Part shown: positions 16,573 to 24,253 of the stretch, in pieces
How positions within the stretch are numbered: position 1 is the stretch's first letter
Layout: every line of letters begins with the position of its first letter
NCBI GenBank assembly: GCA_963674545.2
Contig: CAXXFB010000001.1
Location: 2,976,001-3,040,000, forward strand
Direction: 5' to 3'
DNA from: JABGQS01 sp963674545
GTDB lineage: Bacteria; Bacillota; Clostridia; Christensenellales; SZUA-584
Length of the DNA stretch: 64,000 nt
Made by a program: the position numbers and the translations under genes
Notes under the pieces: model-generated
The model's input: only the letters and a program-made list of their open reading frames with translations
Database searches by the model: none
Told to the model about the DNA's origin: nothing

Positions 16573-17745
16573 ATGGAAAACAAAGCAGTATATATGGATA
16601 ATTCGGCGGCAACAAGGCTTGATGAGCGTGTGCTCGAAGCAATGACGCCAATGTACCTTGAAAACTATGCGGTGGCCACATCAGAGTTCGGATACTCGCA
16701 GGGGATAGATGCCAGAGAAACGCTGTGGGAAGCAAGGAAAGAACTCGCAGGCTACTTAGGCGCTCAGCCCGAAGAGATCATTTTCACATCGGGCAGTACA
16801 GAGTCGAGCAACATAGCTATTAAAGGCGTTGCAAAAGCGCTCGGCAGTAAAAAAGGCAAGCATATCATCGTTTCAAAGACGGAAGACTTTCCTGTGTTGC
16901 ACAGCGCAAAAGCGCTAGAGAAACAGGGTTTTAAGGTGGACTATCTCGACGTTGACGAATATGGCCTGATAGATATAAAACAGCTTGAGAAGCTGATCAC
17001 CGACGATACGATACTCGTGTCAGTCCAGCACGCTAACCAGGAGATAGGTACAGTGCAGGATATCGAAGCTATCGGCACTTTGTGTAAAAGCAAAGGAGTG
17101 CTCTTCCACACAGATGCCACCCATTCGTTCATGCGTGTTCCGCTTGATGTTAATAAAACAGGGGCGGACCTCGTAACGATATCAGCTCATACAATACACG
17201 GTCCGAAAGGCATTGGAGCGCTGTACGTACGAAAGGATACGCCGATATTAAAAGTGCTAGACGGAGGTTATCAGGAATCAGATCTTCGTCCGGGCATAGA
17301 AAACATACCGGGTGCGGTCGGCTTTGCAAAGGCAGCCTCGCTTATAACGGATGAAGAGACAGACAGCCTGCGCAAAATGCGTGACAGACTTATAGAAGTA
17401 ATGACGGAAAAAATCCCGCTGACGATTCTCAACGGACATCCTGAAAAAAGGCTGCCGCACAACGCAAATATAACTTTCCACCACGTCGAGGGCGAATCGA
17501 TAACACTGCATCTCGATATGTACGGAATAGCAGTAAGCACTGGCTCTGCATGCTTCAGCCGTTCGCTGGAGGCAAGCCACGTAATAACGGCAATAGGCGG
17601 TGACCACGAAAGGGCACACGGCTCTATACGTTTTACATTCGGCAGGTTCAACACCATGGAAGAGGTAGAATTTGTGGCCGACAGGCTGGCAGAGATAATA
17701 GAGAATTTAAGGAGAATAAGCCCGCTGGGGAAAGAGGAGGAATAA
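16573..17745 (+). CDS. Cysteine desulfurase-like protein lacking the PLP lysine
   Basis: A 390-residue aminotransferase-class-V/IscS-like protein that keeps the fold signatures (Y-M-D-N-S-A-A-T, S-G-S-T-E-S-S-N, H-G-P-K-G-I-G-A-L-Y) and the catalytic cysteine C327. The PLP pocket is rewritten relative to E. coli IscS: Schiff-base Lys206 is T207 (S-A-H-T), the stacking His104 is D105, Asn155 is Q156 and Gln183 is H184; D181 is kept. A normal transamination-type desulfurase reaction is therefore unlikely. It may be a scaffold or cysteine ligand donor for the IscU-like partner 2 nt downstream, as proposed for the lysine-less IscS of Archaeoglobus fulgidus. The ATG at 16573 follows AAGGCGG. Confidence 0.9.
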   Translation: MENKAVYMDNSAATRLDERVLEAMTPMYLENYAVATSEFGYSQGIDARETLWEARKELAGYLGAQPEEIIFTSGSTESSNIAIKGVAKALGSKKGKHIIVSKTEDFPVLHSAKALEKQGFKVDYLDVDEYGLIDIKQLEKLITDDTILVSVQHANQEIGTVQDIEAIGTLCKSKGVLFHTDATHSFMRVPLDVNKTGADLVTISAHTIHGPKGIGALYVRKDTPILKVLDGGYQESDLRPGIENIPGAVGFAKAASLITDEETDSLRKMRDRLIEVMTEKIPLTILNGHPEKRLPHNANITFHHVEGESITLHLDMYGIAVSTGSACFSRSLEASHVITAIGGDHERAHGSIRFTFGRFNTMEEVEFVADRLAEIIENLRRISPLGKEEE

Positions 17746-17747
17746 AA

Positions 17748-18383
17748 ATGGCATTTCCATATAATGATAAAGTATTAGAGCACTTCCGCAATCCAAAGAA
17801 CGTTGGAAGGCTGAAAGATGCAGATGGACAGGCAACGGAAGGAAGCCCTGCCTGCGGAGACATGGTCTCGCTCTACCTTAAGGTAAACGAGAAAACAAAG
17901 GTGATAGAAGACATAAAATTCGAGTCTTACGGCTGCGCATCAAACATCGCAACCGCATCGATAATCACAGAGCTTGCAAAGGGCAAGACTCTTGATGATG
18001 CAAAGAATATAACATGGCAGCAGGCTTCCGAGGCACTGGGCGGCTTGCCGTCCATCAAGGCGCACTGTTCGGTGCTGGCTGTAGAGAGCCTGCGAGCAGC
18101 AATACGCAATTACGAAGAGAAGCATGGGCTTTCCGAGAACAGAGAACCGACGACGATAGAAGTTGTAAAGAAGCGCCTGAAGCGGGTCATGAACCCGATG
18201 AAGGGCCTCGATATGGTTGCAACTGATTTGGTTAAAGACATTAAAGTCGAAGACGGCGTGGTATCTATAAAAGTAGACCTTCCGGAAGCGCATCAGTTTG
18301 CAGCTAATATAAGAGAAGAAGCAAAGGAGCGTATAGAGCCGCTCTGGGATGTTAAAAAAGTAGACATCAAATTCGAAGACTAG
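17748..18383 (+). CDS. IscU-like Fe-S scaffold fused to DUF59/MIP18-like domain
   Basis: A 211-residue two-domain protein. Residues 1-125 are an IscU/NifU-N scaffold with the three cluster-ligand cysteines C36 (A-C-G-D, with D38), C63 (Y-G-C-A-S) and C107 (H-C-S-V-L). Residues about 138-211 resemble a DUF59/MIP18 domain (V-V-K-K-R-L-K-R-V-x-N-P, V-x-D-I-K-V-E-D-G-V-V-S-I-K-V, V-K-K-V-D-I-K-F), the module found in SufT and at the N-terminus of Mrp carriers. The D-P-E motif is changed and the usual C-P is missing. The protein should assemble Fe-S clusters in the cytoplasm. GAGGAGG precedes the ATG, and a terminator follows. Confidence 0.88.
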   Translation: MAFPYNDKVLEHFRNPKNVGRLKDADGQATEGSPACGDMVSLYLKVNEKTKVIEDIKFESYGCASNIATASIITELAKGKTLDDAKNITWQQASEALGGLPSIKAHCSVLAVESLRAAIRNYEEKHGLSENREPTTIEVVKKRLKRVMNPMKGLDMVATDLVKDIKVEDGVVSIKVDLPEAHQFAANIREEAKERIEPLWDVKKVDIKFED

Positions 18384-18396
18384 AAATATTGAAGTG

Positions 18397-18433
18397 AAAG
18401 GAGCAGAGAATAAGCTGTTCCTTTTGATTTTTA
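18397..18433 (+). terminator. Rho-independent terminator of the sulfur-relay operon
   Basis: AAAGGAGCAG (18397-18406) pairs with CTGTTCCTTT (18415-18424, one G-U), with a T-rich tail to 18432. Confidence 0.75.
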
Positions 18434-18463
18434 CAGGCAGGAAAGCTGGAGGAGGAGTTGACA

Positions 18464-19441
18464 ATGAAAGCTGTACTGTGGACAAAATACGGCGGCCCGG
18501 AAGGGTTGGAGCTCAAAGAAATAGATATGCCGGAGCGAAACGAGGAGCATATATTGATTAAGGTACGTGCTACTACCGTGATAACTGGCGACTGCGAGAT
18601 GCGCAGCTTAAAGCTGCCGCTGGCACTGCGGCTGCCTGTTCGTTTGATGAACGGCATAAAAGCGCCGAAGAGATTTACACTGCTGGGTCAGGAGTTTGCT
18701 GGCGATATCGTTGAATCTGACGGATCAGTCTTCATGCAGGGAGACCGTGTCTTTGGAGCGACTGGTTTTGGCACGGGTACATATGCACAGTTCATAAGTC
18801 TGCCCGTTCGTTCGTCAGATACGGTGATAAGTAAAATACCGAACAGCGTATCTTACGCCAGTGCGGCTGCTTTGCCGGTGGGCGGGCTGGAGGCTCTGCA
18901 TTTTTTAAGGAAAGCGGATATAAGCGAAGGCACGAGCATTCTTATAAATGGTGCGGGCGGCAGTATAGGCACATATGCGATACAGCTTGCCAAGCTCTAC
19001 GGTGCCCGTGTGACAGCAGTAGACATTACAGCCAAGCACGATATCATGCTCTCAAGCGGTGCCGACGAGGTTATTGATTATACGATGCAAGACTTCACCA
19101 AAGATAAAAATAAATACGACGTCATATTTGATATTGTTGGCAAAGCGCCTTATTTTGCCAGTTTAAGGCGGCTGAATAAAAACGGCACATATCTTTTGTC
19201 CAACCCGACTTTTGCAAGAATGTTTCTGGGTTTGTTTGTCGGGCTGGGGTCAAAAAAATCCGTAACCGGCATATCCGGCAGAACGGCGGCAGACCTTGAG
19301 TATCTCATGGGGCTTGTCGAGAATGGCGATATTGAGCCAGTCATAGACAGCAAGTTCGAGCTTGGGCAGATACAGCAGGCCCATTCGTATGTTGATTCCG
19401 GTATGAAGAAAGGTAGCGTTGTAGTCACGATCGACGACTAA
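18464..19441 (+). CDS. NAD(P)-dependent quinone oxidoreductase-like (MDR family, zinc-free)
   Basis: A 325-residue medium-chain dehydrogenase/reductase of the zeta-crystallin/quinone oxidoreductase type. The N-terminal GroES-like part begins K-A-V-L-W-T-K-Y-G-G-P-E and contains G-Q-E-F-A-G, with no zinc-binding cysteine cluster. The Rossmann part has G-A-G-G-S-I-G-T-Y-A-I-Q-L-A-K (near residue 160) and the D-E-V-I-D-Y block. Such enzymes reduce quinones or enones with NADPH. The ATG at 18464 is 7-8 nt from GGAGGAGG; a TTG at 18458 lies at the edge of that site. It stands alone between two terminators. Confidence 0.87.
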   Translation: MKAVLWTKYGGPEGLELKEIDMPERNEEHILIKVRATTVITGDCEMRSLKLPLALRLPVRLMNGIKAPKRFTLLGQEFAGDIVESDGSVFMQGDRVFGATGFGTGTYAQFISLPVRSSDTVISKIPNSVSYASAAALPVGGLEALHFLRKADISEGTSILINGAGGSIGTYAIQLAKLYGARVTAVDITAKHDIMLSSGADEVIDYTMQDFTKDKNKYDVIFDIVGKAPYFASLRRLNKNGTYLLSNPTFARMFLGLFVGLGSKKSVTGISGRTAADLEYLMGLVENGDIEPVIDSKFELGQIQQAHSYVDSGMKKGSVVVTIDD

Positions 19442-19465
19442 ACATTATTTGTAAATACGCAAGTC

Positions 19466-19518
19466 AAAACGCTTCTGTAAAAGGACTATTTTTATTCTGC
19501 TAACCAGAAGTGTTTTTA
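19466..19518 (+). terminator. Probable terminator, long loop
   Basis: AAAACGCTTCTG (19466-19477) pairs with CAGAAGTGTTTT (19505-19516, one G-U) and a T run follows; the loop is 27 nt. The remaining gap to 19635 shows no other recognised element. Confidence 0.55.
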
Positions 19519-19635
19519 TTTGCAAATTTCCTGTTTAACTGTTAGCGATACGGGTATAAATTTAGATATACATTAAAAGTAAATAATGTATATTTTAAGG
19601 TTTGATTGATTTAATCGCATCAAGAGGAGAGCAGA

Positions 19636-20904
19636 ATGATAAATAACCAGGTCAACATGTACGACTTAATATTTTGTCTTACGAACACAGGCGACCTAAT
19701 AAGCAATACGATATCCAGCCACCATAAAAAGGTGGCTTATCTTGCTTTTAGGATAGCAAAGCAGTTCGGACTGATTGCAAGCCAGCAAAACGATGTTTTT
19801 CTTGCCGGGCTGCTTCATGATGTCGGCGCTTTTTCGAAAAGGGACAGGCTGGAGCTTATAGAGATAGAAGCGCCAGATGCAAATAATCACGCAGTTATAG
19901 GTGCGAAAATACTGGAAGGGTTTGCACCATTAAAAGAAGCGGCAAATATTATCCGCTATCATCATACGCCGTGGAAAGGCTGCAAAAGTAAAACTTTCGA
20001 TGGCGGGAGCGTACCTTTATCAAGCCATATAGTTCATCTGGCCGACAGGATAGCAGTTCTAATAGATCCGGGCAAAGGAGTAATAGGGCAGATAAAAGGA
20101 ATACGCGAAAAAATAAGTGGTGGTTCAGGTACAATATTTATGCCGGAGCTTGTCGAGGCCTTTTTAAGTATAAGCGGGCAGGAATACATTTGGCTCGATC
20201 TTAGTTACGAACCCCTGATGACGATAATGCCTAGCATGATGAATTTTGATACGGTAGAGCTAGAGCTTGACGAGGTCATAAGCCTGTCAGAAGTGTTTGC
20301 ATACATTATTGATTTCAGGAGCCATTTTACTGCTAACCATTCGTCCGGAGTGGCGGCTGTTGCGGCGAAAATAGCGAATCTAATAGGATTCTCAGAAAAC
20401 GAGCAAAAGATGATGCTTGTTGCCGGATATCTTCACGATCTTGGCAAACTTGCAATAGACAATGAAATACTCGAAAAGCCGGACAAGCTTGAGATAGAAG
20501 AATACAATGAGATAAAGAGCCATACGTTCTATACTTTCCGTACCCTCCAGGTAATCCCCGGTTTTGAAACAATAAATATTTGGGCATCATATCATCACGA
20601 ACGTTTGGATGGTAAAGGATACCCGTTCCATCTGACTTCAGAAGACATACCGCTTGGGTCACGCATAATGGCTGTAGCGGATGTTTTTACAGCAATAACT
20701 GAGGAGCGTCCATACAGAAAAGGCATGAGCCAACCTGCAGTGGAAAAAGTGATAAAAAACATGATGGAGACAAATGCGCTGTGCCCTTTCGTGGCAGACG
20801 TGCTGATAAAGAATTATGAGTTACTAAACGAATGCAGAATAAAAGCACAGAGAAAAGCAGCCTTAAAATACAAGGCTTTGAAAAATACGGAAATTTCAAT
20901 ATAG
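19636..20904 (+). CDS. Tandem HD/HD-GYP domain phosphodiesterase
   Basis: A 422-residue cytoplasmic protein with two HD-type hydrolase domains. The first (about 20-190) has H-H-K-K near the start, L-L-H-D-V-G and R-Y-H-H-T-P. The second (about 225-400) has G-Y-L-H-D-L-G-K, the H-H-E-R-L-D-G-K-G-Y-P signature and R-I-M-A-V-A-D-V-F-T-A-I-T. The second is a full HD-GYP motif, a c-di-GMP phosphodiesterase; the first lacks the GYP part. The tandem layout resembles proteins in which one HD half is regulatory. A second HD-GYP protein and a diguanylate cyclase follow on the same strand. AAGAGGAGAG precedes the ATG. Confidence 0.9.
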   Translation: MINNQVNMYDLIFCLTNTGDLISNTISSHHKKVAYLAFRIAKQFGLIASQQNDVFLAGLLHDVGAFSKRDRLELIEIEAPDANNHAVIGAKILEGFAPLKEAANIIRYHHTPWKGCKSKTFDGGSVPLSSHIVHLADRIAVLIDPGKGVIGQIKGIREKISGGSGTIFMPELVEAFLSISGQEYIWLDLSYEPLMTIMPSMMNFDTVELELDEVISLSEVFAYIIDFRSHFTANHSSGVAAVAAKIANLIGFSENEQKMMLVAGYLHDLGKLAIDNEILEKPDKLEIEEYNEIKSHTFYTFRTLQVIPGFETINIWASYHHERLDGKGYPFHLTSEDIPLGSRIMAVADVFTAITEERPYRKGMSQPAVEKVIKNMMETNALCPFVADVLIKNYELLNECRIKAQRKAALKYKALKNTEISI

Positions 20905-21020
20905 CGTAAATAAAAAAATTTACGTTGACAATGAGATTTTATTAAATGCGTTGTTTGGGTTTATATTAATGTGTTTATTATTAAGGATGAGTATAACTAG
21001 AGGGAAGGCAGCAGACATAA

Positions 21021-22037
21021 ATGTCATACAACAAAGAGCAGCATAGCGACCCTAGAAATATTTTTAAGCTAGATGAGAATTTACGAAAAGTACTTAACTC
21101 ACTTCCGTATCATGCGAGCCTGATCAGTCAGAGTTTTCATGTTTTATTTGCGAACGATGCTATTATAAAAGAAAATCAGAGTTTTGATTCAGTGAGCATT
21201 ATAGGACAAAAATGTCACAGTGTTGTGTCTGGGGGCAAAACGCCTGAAACAAAGTGCCCGCTTATAGAAAGTTTGTTAACAGATGAGATAGAGCAGCGGG
21301 AGGTATACGTTGACGAACGCAAAATATGGATCAAGGAAACGATATATCCAACAGGTATAAAAACTGAGGACGGCAGCAGCGTTTTTCTGCAGATAGTTCG
21401 GGATATAACACATAAATATAACGCTCAAACAAAGATCATACATAGCTTAGAAAAGCTCAATCAGCTAACAGAATCGAGCATAGTTGCTATCACCCGAATT
21501 GTTGAAAAGCGGGATGGGTATACATCCGGGCATCAGATAAAAGTAGGCAGGATATCGAAGCTGATAGCGACAGAGCTTGGGATGGATGAAAATCAGGCTA
21601 AAGGAATAAGAATAGCCGGCATGCTCCATGATGTCGGTATGGTAGGGGTTCCAATCAAAATCATTTCAAAACCCGGCAAGCTTACTGACACGGAGCTTGC
21701 CATAATGAAGATGCATTCAAAAACAGGTTATGATATTTTAAAAGACTTAGAATTCGACTGGCCGATTGCTGATATGGTACTTCAGCATCATGAAAGATTA
21801 GACGGTTCGGGATATCCGAGCGGGCTTAAAGGAGAAGAGATAATACCTGGAGCACGTATTGTTGCAGTTGCAGATGTTTTTGACGCAATGACATCATACA
21901 GGCCATACAGGCCTGGTATCGAACCACTGGTGGTGCTAAAGGAGATGAATAAGAACAAGTCGAAATTATACGATGAAAATGTTATAGATGCACTTATAAA
22001 TCTCTTTGATAAGGGTATTATCAAAGTAGAAGAATAA
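21021..22037 (+). CDS. PAS-like domain plus HD-GYP phosphodiesterase
   Basis: A 338-residue protein. Residues about 20-135 look like a PAS-type sensor, with a Cys-x-His-x-x-V-S-G pattern and a later K-C-P near residues 66-81 that could bind a metal, heme or thiol-sensitive cofactor. Residues about 150-335 are an HD-GYP domain with H-x-x-x-V (G-H-Q-I-K-V-G-R), L-H-D-V-G, H-S-K-T-G, Q-H-H-E-R-L-D-G-S-G-Y-P and V-A-D-V-F-D-A-M-T, all metal-binding residues present. It should hydrolyse c-di-GMP in response to a small-molecule or redox signal. It sits between another HD-GYP gene and a GGDEF gene. Confidence 0.9.
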   Translation: MSYNKEQHSDPRNIFKLDENLRKVLNSLPYHASLISQSFHVLFANDAIIKENQSFDSVSIIGQKCHSVVSGGKTPETKCPLIESLLTDEIEQREVYVDERKIWIKETIYPTGIKTEDGSSVFLQIVRDITHKYNAQTKIIHSLEKLNQLTESSIVAITRIVEKRDGYTSGHQIKVGRISKLIATELGMDENQAKGIRIAGMLHDVGMVGVPIKIISKPGKLTDTELAIMKMHSKTGYDILKDLEFDWPIADMVLQHHERLDGSGYPSGLKGEEIIPGARIVAVADVFDAMTSYRPYRPGIEPLVVLKEMNKNKSKLYDENVIDALINLFDKGIIKVEE

Positions 22038-22055
22038 CAAAAATAAACAGGCAGG

Positions 22056-22078
22056 AGCTGAATTGATATCAGCTTTTT
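22056..22078 (+). terminator. Rho-independent terminator
   Basis: AGCTGA (22056-22061) pairs with TCAGCT (22069-22074) and is followed by TTTT. Confidence 0.55.
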
Positions 22079-22163
22079 AAGCCTTTTGTATTAACAGGGA
22101 ACTGTTTCAAATGTAAAAAATGTGGTATATATTGGATATAAAAGAACCGGAGAAACATACAAA

Positions 22164-23729
22164 GTGAGTAAAAAGGTAATTTTTATAAGCTTGTCAGTAT
22201 TTATCGTTTTAAGCATTGGTTTCTTTCTATTAACGGTAGCTATTGAAAAAGAAGCAAATACAGAAAGAACGAAGCTTATCGTAGAAGACGAAGCAATGCT
22301 TGTTCAAACGCAGAGTAATATACTATCATACGAGGTCAGTAGATTTTTAAGAGACCTGGAGTTTGCTGCACAAGTATTCTCCAACTATAATTCCGGCATG
22401 GGGGGCTATAATACTGTCGCAGATATCTGGAAAAGCTTTTCAGACAAAGAAATGATGTATGACCAGATAAGATACATAGACGCAGACGGCTATGAGCGCA
22501 TCCGTATAAACTATAGTGCAGATGGTTCGAAAATAGTCGAACAGCAGGATCTTCAAAACAAGAAAGACAGATACTATTTCACAGAGACGATAAAGCTTGA
22601 AGAAGGGCAGATATATATTTCTAAACTTGACCTCAATATAGAAAATGGTGAAATAGAGCAGCCTATAAAACCGATGATAAGAATAGCAACACCTATATTT
22701 AGCGACAATGGTGAAAAAAAGGGTATTATCATTGTAAACTACTATGCAAAGAACCTAATAGATAACTTTGATAACATTGCAAGTGCAAGTGACAATCCGG
22801 TTTTTCTGCTTAACGAGGATGGTTATTGGCTGTCAAACAGCGCTGATGAAAGCAAAGAATGGGCATTCATGTATGAGGACAAGCTAGATATCAGGTTCGA
22901 CGGATTCTATCCTAGCGAGTGGGGGCAGGTAACCGATGGCAATGAAAGTGGAATTATAAACTCGGAAAACGGTATTTTCATATATGATAATGTGCTGTTA
23001 TCGGGTGTCGATAACAGCAGTATAGTAGCTGGAGAGGACAAGTGGTTAGTATTGTTATACATATCGCCGGATGCTGCATACAGCCAAGGGATAATAACTT
23101 CGTTCTGGTCAAGCGCAGTCAATATCTTGAGGGAAGAGCCGATGACATATACAGCGATCCTCATAATATCTGCGATGTCAACGCTAATAATAGCATTACG
23201 ATACCGTATGGATAAGCGCCGGCGGTTTTTCTCTGATTACGATAATATGACAAAGGTTTATAACCGCCGTGCGGGTCTGCGGCATCTTTCAAAGATATTC
23301 AAGGAGGCCAGACGCAGAGATTTCGATTTGTCAGTCTGTTTTGTTGATGTAAACGGTTTAAAAGAAGTCAATGATGTACTGGGTCATGAAAAGGGCGACG
23401 AGCTCTTGAAAACTGTGGTAGACTATATAAATTCGAGTATAAGAAACACAGACTTGGTTGCCAGATTAGGCGGAGATGAGTTTCTGATAGTTCTCCCGGA
23501 CAGCAATAAAGAAATTGCTGAAACTATTTGGCAGCGTGTGACAGAGTCAATAAATGAAGAGAATAGTAAAGGCAACAGGGAATATGTAATCAGTGCAAGC
23601 CATGGAATAAGGCAGTTTGTGTTTGAAGAGGGCGAGAATATTGATGAAGTGATAAAAGCAGCTGATGCGCTTATGTATAAAGAAAAAAGCGAAATCAAAA
23701 AGGGATTAAGAATCATAAAGAATAAATAA
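22164..23729 (+). CDS. Membrane diguanylate cyclase with extracellular Cache-type sensor
   Basis: A 521-residue protein: transmembrane helix near the N-terminus (about 4-26), a large extracytoplasmic region (about 30-325) with the layout of a double Cache sensor, a second helix (about 330-350) and a GGDEF domain with an intact R-L-G-G-D-E-F active site (near residue 436). It should make c-di-GMP when the outer domain binds a ligand. The GTG start at 22164 is chosen because GGAGAAA lies about 8 nt upstream and the first helix starts right after; an upstream GTG at 22122 lacks a ribosome site. It forms a c-di-GMP island with the two HD-GYP genes before it. Confidence 0.9.
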   Translation: MSKKVIFISLSVFIVLSIGFFLLTVAIEKEANTERTKLIVEDEAMLVQTQSNILSYEVSRFLRDLEFAAQVFSNYNSGMGGYNTVADIWKSFSDKEMMYDQIRYIDADGYERIRINYSADGSKIVEQQDLQNKKDRYYFTETIKLEEGQIYISKLDLNIENGEIEQPIKPMIRIATPIFSDNGEKKGIIIVNYYAKNLIDNFDNIASASDNPVFLLNEDGYWLSNSADESKEWAFMYEDKLDIRFDGFYPSEWGQVTDGNESGIINSENGIFIYDNVLLSGVDNSSIVAGEDKWLVLLYISPDAAYSQGIITSFWSSAVNILREEPMTYTAILIISAMSTLIIALRYRMDKRRRFFSDYDNMTKVYNRRAGLRHLSKIFKEARRRDFDLSVCFVDVNGLKEVNDVLGHEKGDELLKTVVDYINSSIRNTDLVARLGGDEFLIVLPDSNKEIAETIWQRVTESINEENSKGNREYVISASHGIRQFVFEEGENIDEVIKAADALMYKEKSEIKKGLRIIKNK

Positions 23730-23750
23730 ATTTAATTCTTAAGTTTATTA

Positions 23751-23774
23751 GGAGCTGCTATAGCAGCTCCTTTT
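23751..23774. terminator. Bidirectional terminator
   Basis: GGAGCTGCTA/TAGCAGCTCC is a perfect 10-bp inverted repeat followed by TTTT, between convergent genes. Confidence 0.8.
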
Positions 23775-24077
23775 CTATTCGAGCTTGTCTATTTCCTCTT
23801 CAACTTCTTCGGCGCCTTCCGTATAAAACTCTTCCTCGTCTGGTGCAAGCTCTTTGAGCAGCCTTAAAAATTCTCCTGCGTGCACACGTTCTTCGTCTGC
23901 TATATCCTCAAGTACTGCAATAGCCAGCTTATTGTCTGTGGACTCAGCCAGCTGCATATACAACTGGATCGCTTCATACTCTGCGGAAATCATAAACCGT
24001 ACTGCCCTGACAAGTTCAGCATCAGTCAGTTTACGGTCATTTTTCAATCCTGAAAACGGGTTTCCAAAATCGGGCAT
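23775..24077 (-). CDS. Ferritin-like diiron protein (rubrerythrin/encapsulated-ferritin type)
   Basis: A 100-residue protein made of two predicted helices and an acidic tail. Helix 1 has S-A-E-Y-E-A-I-Q-L-Y and helix 2 has D-E-E-R-V-H-A-G-E-F, giving the E and E-x-x-H iron ligands of a half-ferritin fold that must dimerise to build the diiron site. Length and sequence pattern resemble the ferritin-like cargo of encapsulin compartments and the short FLP domain fused to some archaeal encapsulins. No encapsulin shell gene is visible in this window. The likely role is iron oxidation/storage or peroxide defence. GAGGAA precedes the ATG. Confidence 0.85.
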   Translation of the reverse strand: MPDFGNPFSGLKNDRKLTDAELVRAVRFMISAEYEAIQLYMQLAESTDNKLAIAVLEDIADEERVHAGEFLRLLKELAPDEEEFYTEGAEEVEEEIDKLE

Positions 24078-24253
24078 AATAAATTCCTCCTTGTATATTA
24101 GTTGTTATGGGTATTATACCAAAACAGGGAAAGAAAATAAACCGCAAACAGGAAATATTTTGTGTTTTTTACCGAATCCCGGCAAAAACCTGTTTGTGTT
24201 ATAATACTGGTAAACTATTTTCCGGCAGTGCCCATATAAGAAGGAGGGCCAAT

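Noticed and set aside
24107..24253. Upstream extension of the DUF1566 lipoprotein frame
   Set aside because: The TTG at 24254 has a strong AGGAGGG site and is directly followed by a signal peptide; the extension would place it internally.
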